DNA from: an uncultured Pelagibacteraceae bacterium
Lineage (GTDB): Bacteria > Pseudomonadota > Alphaproteobacteria > Pelagibacterales > Pelagibacteraceae
Reading direction: 5' to 3'
Assembly (NCBI GenBank): GCA_902567785.1
Contig: CACFOR010000007.1
Span: forward strand, 1 to 34,857
Length of the DNA stretch: 34,857 nucleotides
Shown: in pieces, positions 1 through 8,825 of the stretch
How the letters are laid out: each line of letters starts with the position of its first letter
How positions within the stretch are numbered: position 1 is the stretch's first letter
Made by a program: the position numbers and the translations under genes
Notes under the pieces: generated by a model
What the model was told of the DNA's origin: nothing
Database searches by the model: none
The model's input: only the letters and a program-made list of their open reading frames with translations

Positions 1-316
1 ACCTACTATGGAAAAATATTTTAAAAAAGTTTCTCAAATAAAAAAGGATAAAAAATTCCTCAAAATTTACGAGACAGTTAAAAATGTAATGATTAATAGG
101 AAAGATATCCATCCTAATGTTGATTTTCCCACTGGACCAACTTATCACTTGATGGGATTCGATACGAACTTTTTTACTCCGATATTCGTGTTATCAAGAA
201 TAACAGGTTGGTCAGCTCATATTATGGAACAGCATGCGGCTAATAAATTAATTAGACCGTTATCTAAATACAGTGGAGAGAAGCACCGTAAAGTTATGCT
301 TCTCAACCAAAGATAA
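1..316 (+). CDS. prpC: 2-methylcitrate synthase-type citrate synthase, C-terminal part
   Basis: The frame is open to the left edge, so this is the last ~105 residues of a gene that starts outside the window; the ATG at 8 is internal. The fragment carries the C-terminal citrate synthase signature HPNVDFPTG, whose Asp matches the catalytic Asp of the family, followed by SRITGWSAHIMEQ with the conserved substrate-binding Arg. The wording (YHLMGFDTNFFTPIFVLSRITGW, LIRPLSKYSG) is closer to 2-methylcitrate synthases than to TCA-cycle GltA, which suggests condensation of propionyl-CoA with oxaloacetate, possibly with citrate synthase side activity. Its stop lies 2 nt from the stop of the convergent GYD gene. 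Family is clear; the precise substrate is inferred. Confidence 0.85.
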   Translation, partial: PTMEKYFKKVSQIKKDKKFLKIYETVKNVMINRKDIHPNVDFPTGPTYHLMGFDTNFFTPIFVLSRITGWSAHIMEQHAANKLIRPLSKYSGEKHRKVMLLNQR

Positions 317-318
317 AA

Positions 319-642
319 TTATTTTCCTGGAGCTTTATATGCCCCTGCTATTTTTGCTGCGTTTACTGCAACTTCATTAATATTAATTGCTTCACAAACC
401 GCAATGTTACATAGAGCACCGCTTGCTTCAGTTGCCATTTTTATTCCAGCACCTTGTGCAAAAGTTCCTTCAAACACTGCTAAGAAATCATAAGGTCCTC
501 TTAAACCTGTATATGAAACAAGTTTAGCTCCAACAGCTTCGGCTGCAGCTTGAGCTGCTTTTCCTCTATCTGATTTTGGGTCCTTAATAAAACCCTGAAA
601 TCCCTGAGTAGTATAATTACCTAACGCGTAAAATGTTGCCAT
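319..642 (-). CDS. GYD domain-containing protein
   Basis: This 107-residue protein matches the small GYD family (ferredoxin-like alpha/beta fold, function unknown): YALGNYTTQGFQGFIKDPKSD at the N-terminus, an Ala-rich helix, GAKLVSYTGLRGPYDFLAVFEG in the centre and CNIAVCEAININE near the end. The ATG at 642 is chosen because AAAGGAG lies just upstream on the minus strand; a TTG at 657 in the same frame is less likely. It stands alone between a convergent citrate synthase gene and nrdB, with 59 bp between its start and the nrdB stop. No catalytic residues can be assigned. Confidence 0.85.
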   Translation of the reverse strand: MATFYALGNYTTQGFQGFIKDPKSDRGKAAQAAAEAVGAKLVSYTGLRGPYDFLAVFEGTFAQGAGIKMATEASGALCNIAVCEAININEVAVNAAKIAGAYKAPGK

Positions 643-654
643 TACATCTCCTTT
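643..654 (-). promoter_or_regulatory. Shine-Dalgarno of the GYD gene
   Basis: Minus-strand AAAGGAGATGT precedes the ATG at 642; AAGGAG fits the anti-Shine-Dalgarno and decides between this start and the TTG at 657. Confidence 0.7.
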
Positions 655-701
655 CAATAGATTAGTTTACTAACAGATATGTATTTTAGGAAGTGAATAA
701 A

Positions 702-1706
702 TTATGAAAAAGCTTCTGCCCAAGTACCTTTTGTTGAAGCTTTAGAATACTCTGTGGCTCTACCTTCAAAGAAATTCATATGTTCAACCGCATTAAGCAT
801 TGTGTCTAGCCATGTAAGAGGATTCTTATCTACCTGATATATTGGTTCAAGTCCAAGTTGAATTAATCTTCTATTACCAATCCACCGGATATACTGTTTA
901 ACTTCATCAGCTGTAAGACCATTAATGGGGCCCATTTCAAATGCTAAGTTTATAAAAGCATCTTCGTGAGAAATAATAGTTCTGCATGCTTCATAAATTT
1001 CCTTTTTAAGTTTTTCAGTCCAGATATCGGGATTTTCATCAATAAAAGTTCTAAATAATTTTATCATTGAGTTGCAATGAAGAGTTTCGTCTCTTACAGA
1101 CCAAGTAACAATTTGGCCCATTCCTTTCATTTTATTTTGTCTCGGAAAATTCAAAAGAATTGCAAAACTTGCAAATAGTTGTAGACCTTCTGTAAATGCA
1201 CTAAAAACAGCTATAGTTTTTGCAATGTCGTGATTTGATTTTACATCAAAGCCTTGCATGTAGTCATACTTATCTTTCATTTCTTTATACTTTAAAAAAG
1301 CTGAATACTCTGACTCTGGCATTCCAATAGTATCTAATAAATGAGAATAAGCTGCGATATGTACTGTTTCCATAGATGCAAACGATGACATCATCATTAA
1401 TGTTTCTGTAGGTTTAAAAACATTCATATAATGTCTTATGTAGCAATTACTAACCTCAACATCTGCTTGAGTAAAAAATCTAAATATTTGAGTTAACAGG
1501 TTTTTTTCCGCTTGATTTAAATTTTTTTGCCAATCTCTAACATCATCTCCTAATGGAACTTCTTCTGGAAGCCAATGAATTCTTTGTTGTGTTAACCAAG
1601 CATCATAACACCATGGATATCGAAATGGTTTATAAACTGGATTTCCTGTGAGTAAACCTGACTTTTTTTGACTATCTTTATTCTTTTCTAACTTGACTAC
1701 TGACAT
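702..1706 (-). CDS. nrdB: Ribonucleoside-diphosphate reductase class I, beta subunit
   Basis: This is the 334-residue R2 subunit, which houses the diiron-tyrosyl radical cofactor for reduction of ribonucleotides to deoxyribonucleotides. Visible ligands are Asp82 (TQADVEVSNCY), Glu113 and His116 with radical Tyr120 in the ExxHxxxY pattern, a second-helix Glu (FTEGLQLFASF) and the ExxH of SVRDETLHCNSM. Because Tyr120 is present, it is not a Tyr-less Chlamydia-type R2. The ATG at 1706 overlaps the nrdA end by 10 nt, so translation is probably coupled; a GTG at 1715 would add three residues. Cotranscription with nrdA, and therefore control from the boxes at 3665-3711, is likely. Confidence 0.97.
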   Translation of the reverse strand: MSVVKLEKNKDSQKKSGLLTGNPVYKPFRYPWCYDAWLTQQRIHWLPEEVPLGDDVRDWQKNLNQAEKNLLTQIFRFFTQADVEVSNCYIRHYMNVFKPTETLMMMSSFASMETVHIAAYSHLLDTIGMPESEYSAFLKYKEMKDKYDYMQGFDVKSNHDIAKTIAVFSAFTEGLQLFASFAILLNFPRQNKMKGMGQIVTWSVRDETLHCNSMIKLFRTFIDENPDIWTEKLKKEIYEACRTIISHEDAFINLAFEMGPINGLTADEVKQYIRWIGNRRLIQLGLEPIYQVDKNPLTWLDTMLNAVEHMNFFEGRATEYSKASTKGTWAEAFS

Positions 1707-3628
1707 GATAGACACTCTTCGTAATCTTTATCTTCTTTTGTTTTTTCCATTTTTGGTACTGTTGATAATCCATTATTAACATTTTCTGCTCTCTGTATTG
1801 ATTTTGATCTGCAATAATACAAACTTTTTAGACCTTTTTTCCAAGCTTGAAAATGTATCTGATGTAATTCTTTTTTATGAACGTCCGCTGGTAAAAAAAT
1901 ATTAATCGATTGAGCTTGAGAAACATAAGGAGTTCTTTCAGCTCCTAATTCAATAATCCATTTTTGATCTAATTCAAAAGCTGTTTTAAAGACATCTTTT
2001 TCATGATCTGTTAAAAAGTCTAAATGAGATACAGATCCTTGATTGGTTGTTATTGAAGACCAAACTTCATCGTTGTCCTTATTATGTTTTTTGAGAATAT
2101 TTTTCAAATATCTATTTCTAACATTATAAGAACCCGAAAGAGTTTTATGCGTATAGCTATTGGCAGCTACAGGTTCAACTCCGGGAGAAGCTCCTCCACA
2201 AATTATTGATATAGAGGCTGTTGGGGCAATAGCGGTCTTATTTGAAAATCTTTCTTTTATTCCATACTCTTCAGCGTCTGGGCATGATCCTCTTTCATCG
2301 GCTAATTTTTTTGAAGAAGAATCTACATTCTCCTGTATATGTTTAAAAATTTTGTTATTCCAAACTTTGCTCATTACAGATTCTAAAGGAATAGAATTTT
2401 TTTGCAAAAATGAATGGAATCCCATTACACCTAGACCCACACTTCTTTCTCTCATTGCAGAATATTTCGCATCTTTAAAAGTTTCGGGAGCTCTGTTAAT
2501 AAAATCACTTAAAACATTATCTAAAAATCTCATTACATCTTCAATGAAATTTGGTTGATCTTTCCATTCATCGTATGTTTCTAAATTAAGCGAAGATAAA
2601 CAACAAACAGCTGTTCTATCATTCCCATCTTTATCTATTCCTGTTGGCAATGTTATCTCACTACAAAGATTGGATGTTTTAACATTAAGACCAGCTAGTT
2701 TGTGATGTTGTGGTATAAGTCTATTTACAGTATCAACAAAAATAATATATGGTTCACCAGTTTCCACTCTCGCAGTCAACAACCTTATCCATAAATTTCT
2801 TGCTGATACAGTAGATTGAACTATGCCATCTTTGGGACTTTTTAAAGCCCATTCGGAATTTGTTTCGACAGCTCTCATAAAAGAATCTGAAACCAAAACT
2901 CCATGATGTAAATTTAATGATCTTCTATTGGGATCTCCTCCTGTTGGTCTTCTCATTTCAATAAATTCTTCTATTTCTGGATGATCAATTGGAAGATAAC
3001 AAGCTGCAGAACCTCTTCTTAGGGAACCCTGACTAATTGCCATTGTTAAAGAATCCATTACTTTTATAAACGGGATTATTCCTGATGTTTTTCCAACTCT
3101 ACCAATTTTTTCTCCAATCGATCTAAGATTTCCCCAATAACTTCCAATGCCTCCTCCTTTTGCTGCCAGCCAAACATTTTCACTCCACAAATCTAAGATT
3201 CCATTTAAACTATCACCTGCTTCATTTAAAAAACACGAAATTGGCAATCCTCTTTCTGTTCCACCGTTAGATAAAATTGGTGTAGCTGGCATAAACCATA
3301 AATCACTTATGTAATTATAAATTCTTTGTGCATGCAAATTATTATCAGCATATATGCTTGCCACACGAGCAAACAAATCTTGGTAAGATTCATTTTGACC
3401 CAAATATCTGTCGCTTAAAGTCGCTTTTCCAAAATCAGTTAATTTTGAATCTTTTGATCTATCAATTTTTATAGTTATGCCCTTGTCGTTCTGAAATAGC
3501 TCTGTTTGAGATGTTAACGAAAATAAATCTGGTTTTTTCTCAGCTTTATTATGGTTGATTGGAAAACTATCCCTAGGGTTAATTTTTTCGACAGCTTTCT
3601 CGATGGCTAAAGATAGGTTTTTGTTCAT
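1697..3628 (-). CDS. nrdA: Ribonucleoside-diphosphate reductase class I, alpha subunit
   Basis: This is the catalytic R1 subunit, 643 residues. Active-site features are Cys132 (LPISCFL), the N-x-C-x-E motif Asn320-Cys322-Glu324 (SNLCSE), the partner Cys342/343 (TAVCCLSSLNLE), the radical-transfer Tyr pair in SLYYCRS, and the C-terminal redox pair in EECLSCQ. It is shorter than E. coli NrdA (761 residues). The first ~90 residues do not resemble an ATP-cone, so the dATP overall-activity site seems absent. The ATG at 3628 is used; no convincing Shine-Dalgarno precedes it. Two NrdR-like boxes lie 37-83 nt upstream. Confidence 0.97.
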   Translation of the reverse strand: MNKNLSLAIEKAVEKINPRDSFPINHNKAEKKPDLFSLTSQTELFQNDKGITIKIDRSKDSKLTDFGKATLSDRYLGQNESYQDLFARVASIYADNNLHAQRIYNYISDLWFMPATPILSNGGTERGLPISCFLNEAGDSLNGILDLWSENVWLAAKGGGIGSYWGNLRSIGEKIGRVGKTSGIIPFIKVMDSLTMAISQGSLRRGSAACYLPIDHPEIEEFIEMRRPTGGDPNRRSLNLHHGVLVSDSFMRAVETNSEWALKSPKDGIVQSTVSARNLWIRLLTARVETGEPYIIFVDTVNRLIPQHHKLAGLNVKTSNLCSEITLPTGIDKDGNDRTAVCCLSSLNLETYDEWKDQPNFIEDVMRFLDNVLSDFINRAPETFKDAKYSAMRERSVGLGVMGFHSFLQKNSIPLESVMSKVWNNKIFKHIQENVDSSSKKLADERGSCPDAEEYGIKERFSNKTAIAPTASISIICGGASPGVEPVAANSYTHKTLSGSYNVRNRYLKNILKKHNKDNDEVWSSITTNQGSVSHLDFLTDHEKDVFKTAFELDQKWIIELGAERTPYVSQAQSINIFLPADVHKKELHQIHFQAWKKGLKSLYYCRSKSIQRAENVNNGLSTVPKMEKTKEDKDYEECLSCQ

Positions 3629-3664
3629 ATATATTGTTTATTTCTTTAAAGTTTTGTGTAAAAA

Positions 3665-3711
3665 CAACTACATGTTGTGTACACAATAGTTAAATATACT
3701 ACATGTTAATA
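3665..3711 (-). promoter_or_regulatory. Tandem NrdR-like boxes upstream of nrdAB
   Basis: Two copies of ACTACATGTT (3667-3676 and 3698-3707) are spaced exactly 31 bp apart, about three helical turns. Extended to 16 bp, the nrdA-proximal copy, CAACTACATGTTGTGT (3665-3680), fits the known NrdR box (palindromic, acaCwAtATaTwGtgt-like) at nearly every position and is itself an imperfect palindrome. The distal copy (3696-3711) matches well only in its left half. Paired boxes about 31 bp apart are the usual arrangement for this ATP-cone repressor. The overlapping perfect palindrome TTGTGTACACAA (3675-3686) is also notable. The assignment is by pattern matching. Confidence 0.7.
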
Positions 3712-3802
3712 TAAATCAATAGAACATTACATGAACATTCATTTAATATCAAGGATAAAATTTAAATACTGATAAAGGTTAAAAAATATTAGATAAGAAC
3801 TA

Positions 3803-5257
3803 ATGTCTAAAATTGAAAATAGTAACATAAACCCATTCGGATTTAGAGAGTATGACGCTAGGTGGCTTTATCCAAAAGATATAAACAAAGAGGGAATAAA
3901 AAATGTGGGCCAAGGATTGGGTACACAAATTATTTTAAAAACTAAAAAATCACCTAGAGTAATAGTTGGGCACGATTATAGATCATACAGTGAAGAAATT
4001 AAAAAAAAACTCGTAGAAGGATTAATTGATACAGGATGTAATATTGAAGATATCGGTTTATCATTATCTCCTATGGTTTATTATGCGCAATTTAATCTAA
4101 ACGCAGATGCCGTTGCAATGATTACCGCAAGCCATAATGAGAATGGTTGGACTGGAATAAAAATGGGAATTGAAAAAGGATTAACTCATTCTCCTGATGA
4201 AATGAATGAGTTAAAAAAAATTGTATTAGAAAAAAAATTTATTGAAGGAAAAGGAACCTATAAAGAAATTCAAAACTTTAAAAAAATTTACATTAATCAT
4301 CTAATAAAAGATAAAATTAAAAGGAAACTAAAAGTTATTGTTGCTTGCGGAAATGGAACAGCAGGCGTGTTTGCTCCGGAAGCTCTTAGAGGAATAGGAT
4401 GCGATGTTGTAGAATTAGATTGTAATTTAGACTTCACTTTTCCTAAGTATAACCCTAACCCTGAGGATTTAAAGATGCTTCATGCTATAAGTCAATCGGT
4501 AAAAGAAAATAATGCTGATATAGGTTTTGGCTTTGATGGAGATGGTGACAGAGTTGGAGTGATAGATAATGAGGGAAAAGAAATATATTCAGACAAAGTA
4601 GGTTTGCTTTTAGCAAGAAAAATGTCAACTTTAAATAAAAAAAGTAAGTTCATTGTAGATGTAAAGTCTACTGGCTTGTTTAAAAATGATAAAATTCTAT
4701 TACAAAATGATTGTAAAACAATTTATTGGAAAACTGGCCACTCACATATTAAAAGAAAGGTAAAAGAAACTCATGCTTTAGCTGGATTTGAAAAAAGCGG
4801 TCATTTCTTTTTTAATAAACCATTTGGTCTTGGATATGATGATGGAATTAATTCTGCAATTCAAATTTGTTTTTTATTAGACAATCAAAATAAAAAGATA
4901 TCCGAAATAATAAATGAAATTCCTAAAACTTATCAAACTCCCACTATGGCTCCTTTTTGTAAAGATGAAGAAAAATATAAGGTGGTAGAATCCTTAGTTA
5001 AGAGAGTTGAAGAATTAAAAAATAAAAATACTAAAATAGGTAATCAAAAAATTTCAGATTTATTAACAGTAAATGGTATACGTTTTTCCTTAGAAGATGG
5101 TTCATGGGGTTTAATTAGAGCATCTTCAAATAAACCTTCTTTGGTGATTGTGGCTGAAAGCACATCTTCTGATAAAAGAAAAAAGGAAATATTTGATTTT
5201 ATTGATAAACTTTTAAAAGAAACTGGTAAAGTTGGTGATTACGATCAAAAAATTTAA
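3803..5257 (+). CDS. Phosphomannomutase/phosphoglucomutase
   Basis: This 484-residue alpha-D-phosphohexomutase interconverts hexose 6- and 1-phosphates and so supplies precursors for sugar nucleotides. The phosphoserine loop is ITASHNENG with Ser110, the metal loop is DGDGDR (245-250), and the sugar-specificity loop is FEKSGH (329-334); the phosphate-binding C-terminal domain contains IRASSNKPSLVIVAES. The NENGWTG variant of the active-site loop is, to my knowledge, familiar from alphaproteobacterial mutases. The gene is monocistronic, diverges from nrdA across 174 bp, and its 3' end overlaps the convergent TauE/SafE gene by 4 nt. Glucose versus mannose preference cannot be read from sequence. 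Confidence 0.93.
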   Translation: MSKIENSNINPFGFREYDARWLYPKDINKEGIKNVGQGLGTQIILKTKKSPRVIVGHDYRSYSEEIKKKLVEGLIDTGCNIEDIGLSLSPMVYYAQFNLNADAVAMITASHNENGWTGIKMGIEKGLTHSPDEMNELKKIVLEKKFIEGKGTYKEIQNFKKIYINHLIKDKIKRKLKVIVACGNGTAGVFAPEALRGIGCDVVELDCNLDFTFPKYNPNPEDLKMLHAISQSVKENNADIGFGFDGDGDRVGVIDNEGKEIYSDKVGLLLARKMSTLNKKSKFIVDVKSTGLFKNDKILLQNDCKTIYWKTGHSHIKRKVKETHALAGFEKSGHFFFNKPFGLGYDDGINSAIQICFLLDNQNKKISEIINEIPKTYQTPTMAPFCKDEEKYKVVESLVKRVEELKNKNTKIGNQKISDLLTVNGIRFSLEDGSWGLIRASSNKPSLVIVAESTSSDKRKKEIFDFIDKLLKETGKVGDYDQKI

Positions 5258-6087
5258 ATAGCAAAATATTCGTAAAATAATCTACAAGAAACAAATAAAA
5301 GAAAAACACCAAATAACTTTCCTATTAATTTCCTATCTACCTTATGAACTGTCTTTGCTCCAATTTTTGCCATAAACATTGTTATGGGAACAAATATCAA
5401 AAAAGCTGGAATATTAACAAAACCTAAACTTAGTGGAGCTTCGACATTAAGATAACTGCCGGTAATTGCAAATCCAGTCGCTCCTATCAATGCTATTAAA
5501 AAACCAATTGCTGCTGAACTTCCTATAGCTGTATTAATTGTATATCCAAACATTTTTAATATGGGAGTGTTGATTATTCCTCCTCCTATCCCCATAGGGG
5601 CTGATAGAAATCCAGAAGAAAAACCTAAAATAATTCTAAAAAACAAATTTATTTTTTTTTGTTGAGGGTTTATTTTTTCTTTTGATGTTAGAAAAATCAA
5701 AGCAAAAAACATAGTCATTACTGAGAAAAATAAAATCAAACTAGCTGTTTTTAAATTAGCTGCAAATATAGTTCCTAAAACTACTCCCAAAATTACAAAT
5801 AAACCAAAAGTTTTTACAATTTTTAAATCTACTGCCTTATATTTCATATGTGTCATCGTTGAAATAATGGATGTTGGGATAATAATTGAAAAAGAAGTTC
5901 CTACAGCCAAATGCATTACAAATTCATTATCTAAACCAATAAAATTAAAAATATAAAAAAGTATAGGCACTGTAATTAAGCCTCCTCCTATACCAAATAG
6001 TCCAGCCATAAAGCCAACTGGTATAGCAGAAAATGCCATCACAAAAAAAATGAAAATTATTTGATTTTGATCTAAATTTTCTATCAT
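5254..6087 (-). CDS. TauE/SafE family sulfite/anion exporter
   Basis: A 277-residue polytopic membrane protein with about eight hydrophobic segments and the duplicated TauE/SafE (DUF81) glycine-rich motifs: GFMAGLFGIGGGLITVPIL near the N-terminus and SSGFLSAPMGIGGGIINTPI in the second half. Members export sulfite, sulfoacetate or other organosulfur and organic anions, but the substrate here cannot be assigned. Its ATG overlaps the dusA stop by 4 nt (ATGA), so it is the distal gene of a dusA-led pair. A second, partial family member lies at the right edge of the window. Confidence 0.9.
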   Translation of the reverse strand: MIENLDQNQIIFIFFVMAFSAIPVGFMAGLFGIGGGLITVPILFYIFNFIGLDNEFVMHLAVGTSFSIIIPTSIISTMTHMKYKAVDLKIVKTFGLFVILGVVLGTIFAANLKTASLILFFSVMTMFFALIFLTSKEKINPQQKKINLFFRIILGFSSGFLSAPMGIGGGIINTPILKMFGYTINTAIGSSAAIGFLIALIGATGFAITGSYLNVEAPLSLGFVNIPAFLIFVPITMFMAKIGAKTVHKVDRKLIGKLFGVFLLFVSCRLFYEYFAI

Positions 6088-7070
6088 GAATTAGTTTGAT
6101 TAACTTTTTCGTTATTTTGAACAATTGTCATTATATGCTTTGCTTTTTGAAAATCAGAATCTCTAGCCATCATATGATCACTTAAATATCTTTTCCAATT
6201 TTTTGACCCATCTTGTCCATGATATAAACCAACCGTATGCCTCATTATATGATTTACCTTGGTTCCTAATTTAACTTCTTTCTCTAAATATTTTAACAAT
6301 TCCTTTGCCACTTCTTCTCTTGTTGGACAATTATTAAAATTAAATATTTCTCTTTCTACATCAACCAAAAAGTATGGATTTTGATATATTGCTCTACCAA
6401 TCATTACTCCATTGCATTTTTTTAAATGATTTTTTATCTCTTCGGTTTTAGAGATTCCTCCATTAATAATAATTTCTAAATCAGGATTTTCTTTTTTAAT
6501 CTTATAAACCATTTCATAATTTAATTTTGGTATTTTTAAATTTTCTTTAGGAGTCAATCCATTAAGAATTGCTTTACGTGCATGTAAGATGAAGGTTTGA
6601 CATCCAGCTTCTTTTAATTTTATTACGAATTTATTTAAATAATCAAAATCTTCGGTATCATCAAAACCAATACGTGTTTTGGCGGTAACAGGAATATTGC
6701 ATGAATTTACCATTTCGTTTATACATTCTGAGACTAAGTTAGGTTCTTTCATTAAGCATGCGCCAAACTTATTTTTTTGAACTTTTTTACTTGGACAACC
6801 AAGATTAATATTTATTTCATCGTAGCCCATATCTTCAGCTATTTTAGAGACTTCTGATAGTTCTTTTTTATCCGAGCCACCAACTTGTAATGCTAATGGT
6901 TTTTCTTCAGGACTATATCCTAGAATTTTTTTTCTATCACCGTGAATTGCAGATTTTGTTGCAATCATTTCTGAATACAACATTACATTTTTACTGATTA
7001 ATCTTAAAAAAAAACGGTCATGTCTATCTGTGCAATCCATCATAGGTGCTACAGAAACTGTTCTTTTCAT
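6084..7070 (-). CDS. dusA: tRNA-dihydrouridine(20/20a) synthase DusA
   Basis: A 328-residue FMN-dependent TIM-barrel enzyme that reduces uridines in the tRNA D-loop. The N-terminus SVAPMMDCTDRHDRFFLRLIS is the DusA subgroup signature, followed by PLALQVGGSD, INLGCPSKKVQ with catalytic Cys, and GACLMKEPNL. HARKAILNGLTPKEN and NGGI...NGVMIGRAIYQNPYF are the later FMN/phosphate-binding elements. The gene sits 35 bp downstream of rpoZ, with the same orientation, and overlaps the following TauE/SafE gene by ATGA. Confidence 0.95.
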   Translation of the reverse strand: MKRTVSVAPMMDCTDRHDRFFLRLISKNVMLYSEMIATKSAIHGDRKKILGYSPEEKPLALQVGGSDKKELSEVSKIAEDMGYDEININLGCPSKKVQKNKFGACLMKEPNLVSECINEMVNSCNIPVTAKTRIGFDDTEDFDYLNKFVIKLKEAGCQTFILHARKAILNGLTPKENLKIPKLNYEMVYKIKKENPDLEIIINGGISKTEEIKNHLKKCNGVMIGRAIYQNPYFLVDVEREIFNFNNCPTREEVAKELLKYLEKEVKLGTKVNHIMRHTVGLYHGQDGSKNWKRYLSDHMMARDSDFQKAKHIMTIVQNNEKVNQTNS

Positions 7071-7105
7071 AAACTATTTTTTAAATTTTTTTGAAATAAA
7101 TTTTA

Positions 7106-7567
7106 TTATTCCGTTTTATTTTCTGCTGGTTTTTTTTCTTTTTCAGATTGTTGATCAATTTCTGATGGTTGTTGGGATATTTTTTCTTCTTGCTGATCGT
7201 TGGAAACAGCTTTTACAGGAATTTTCCTCATTCTTTTTGAAGGCAAAATTGCAGCTCCGCTTTTAGAAATTTCACCTTTGTAAATTTTGTCAAAATCATC
7301 TTCTTGCTCTACATCCAAATCTTCTAATTCTTCTGGTTCATCTTTTATTTTTCTCAATTTATTAATAGCGGAATCCTCTATTGTTTTTATTGATATTTTG
7401 CCGTCTCCTATTTCTCTTAATGAGATTACCGTATTTTTATCGTTGTCTTCATTAACCAACGGTTTTTCACCTGAATTTAGTTGAGAAGTTCTTTCTTTAG
7501 CTAATAATACTAAATCATATTGACTGTCTATTTTTTGTAAACAATCTTCTACTGTAATTCTTGCCAT
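7106..7567 (-). CDS. rpoZ: DNA-directed RNA polymerase omega subunit
   Basis: Omega helps assemble and stabilise RNA polymerase by folding around the beta' C-terminus. The first ~65 residues are typical: MARITVEDCLQKIDSQYDLVLLAKERTSQL, then DKNTVISLREI. The protein is 153 residues against about 90 in E. coli. The extra C-terminal half is low-complexity: an acidic stretch (EPEELEDLDVEQEDDFDKIYKG), a basic patch (LPSKRMRKIP), then Gln/Glu/Lys-rich sequence. Extended omega tails are common in alphaproteobacteria. The start at 7567 gives the canonical N-terminus. dusA follows in the same direction. Confidence 0.95.
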   Translation of the reverse strand: MARITVEDCLQKIDSQYDLVLLAKERTSQLNSGEKPLVNEDNDKNTVISLREIGDGKISIKTIEDSAINKLRKIKDEPEELEDLDVEQEDDFDKIYKGEISKSGAAILPSKRMRKIPVKAVSNDQQEEKISQQPSEIDQQSEKEKKPAENKTE

Positions 7568-7609
7568 GCCAGCTGTTTATACTTGGGGATTGAAAAAATC
7601 AAGGAATTT

Positions 7610-8818
7610 CTAAAGATTTATTGGATTTAGTCTTTTTCTTACAAAGATAAGGGCAAGCTGGGAAATAGTTATATATAATCCAGAAATAATAGATATTTGC
7701 TCAATTGAAAATCCCCTATCTATTAAAATACCGAATAATGCTGTGCCAAAGGCAGTTGAAAAAACCATTAAAGCGGTGGTAAGTGCTTTGATTGATCCAA
7801 TATATTTAACGCCATATATTTCTGCCCATGTTGATGATCCCAAAACATTTGCTAAACCATTTGTAATCCCTATTAAACCTAAAAAAATGAATGAATAAAT
7901 TGGGCTATCAAAATAAAAAATGATGATGACAGCTAATAATAAAGGAATATTCATGTAAATTAAAATTTTTCTGCTTGTAAACTTATCTATTAAAAAACCT
8001 GCAAAAAATAAAGTAATTACTGATAATATTGAGTAAGCCATAAATGATTGCGCTATAATGTAAGGTCCCCAATTTTTAGAATTAAGTATAAATGATTGAT
8101 AAACAAATATCCCCGTAGCGATCCAAGGCATTGCGAGCATATTTGCGCATATAATATAAAATCTAAAATCTTTAATAACTTCTATTCTTTTCCATTGTTT
8201 TACATTGTCTTCGTTAAAATTTTTCTCTTTTTCAATTTCTCTGGAATCAAAAGCTAGGTTTTTTACCAAAAAGTACGAAGCTAAAGGTAAAAATAATATT
8301 ACAACAATAGAAATTCCTATCCAAACATTTCTCCAGTCTGTAATTGTTAAAAGATAAATCATCAAAACTGGAAGAATAAATTCTGCTGTAGATAAACCAA
8401 ACCATCCGGTACTTAAAGCTCTACCTCTAGATTTACTAAAAAATCTAGAAATTGTGGTGCTGGCTGTGTGAGACATCATTCCTTGTCCAGAAAATCTCAT
8501 TAAAAAAATTGAAATAAATAAAAATGATATGGATGAAATTTGTGAAAAAAAGAAACATGAAAGCGATAATAATAAAATTACAAAAAATGCAAATTTTGCA
8601 ATATTTATATCGTCTATTTTTTTACCAAACCAAATTAACAGAAAACTACTACATAAAGTTGCAGAAGCGTAAATTGTGCCAAATTGTCCATGACTAATTA
8701 ATAGTTCATTTCTTATATTAGAATTAAAAATTCCTAAAAAAAAACTCTGTCCAAAACTCGAAAAAAATGTAAATATAAACCCAAATATAATTACTTTTAA
8801 ACTTAAATTTTTGAACAT
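7610..8818 (-). CDS. Major facilitator superfamily transporter
   Basis: A 402-residue protein with about twelve hydrophobic segments in two halves separated by a charged cytoplasmic loop (FDSREIEKEKNFNEDNVKQWKR, ~195-217). It has MFS-like loops such as WFGKKIDD between helices 2 and 3 and GFLIDKFTSRK in the second half. The substrate is unknown. The pattern of a transporter next to a hydroxyacid dehydrogenase may suggest organic acid uptake, which is inference only. Its ATG at 8818 and the divergent dehydrogenase ATG at 8826 are only 7 bp apart, so each promoter must lie inside the other coding region. Confidence 0.85.
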   Translation of the reverse strand: MFKNLSLKVIIFGFIFTFFSSFGQSFFLGIFNSNIRNELLISHGQFGTIYASATLCSSFLLIWFGKKIDDINIAKFAFFVILLLSLSCFFFSQISSISFLFISIFLMRFSGQGMMSHTASTTISRFFSKSRGRALSTGWFGLSTAEFILPVLMIYLLTITDWRNVWIGISIVVILFLPLASYFLVKNLAFDSREIEKEKNFNEDNVKQWKRIEVIKDFRFYIICANMLAMPWIATGIFVYQSFILNSKNWGPYIIAQSFMAYSILSVITLFFAGFLIDKFTSRKILIYMNIPLLLAVIIIFYFDSPIYSFIFLGLIGITNGLANVLGSSTWAEIYGVKYIGSIKALTTALMVFSTAFGTALFGILIDRGFSIEQISIISGLYITISQLALIFVRKRLNPINL

Positions 8819-8825
8819 TTTATTT

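Noticed and set aside
2160-2558. Open frame on the plus strand inside nrdA
   Set aside because: It lies wholly antisense to a well conserved gene with active-site motifs and shows no protein-family signal.
7030-7484. Plus-strand frames over dusA start and rpoZ
   Set aside because: Antisense to rpoZ and dusA; composition (Phe/Ser-rich) is what AT-rich antisense frames give.
8811-8825. Upstream TTG start for the dehydrogenase
   Set aside because: It would overlap the divergent MFS gene and add five residues not needed before the Rossmann strand.
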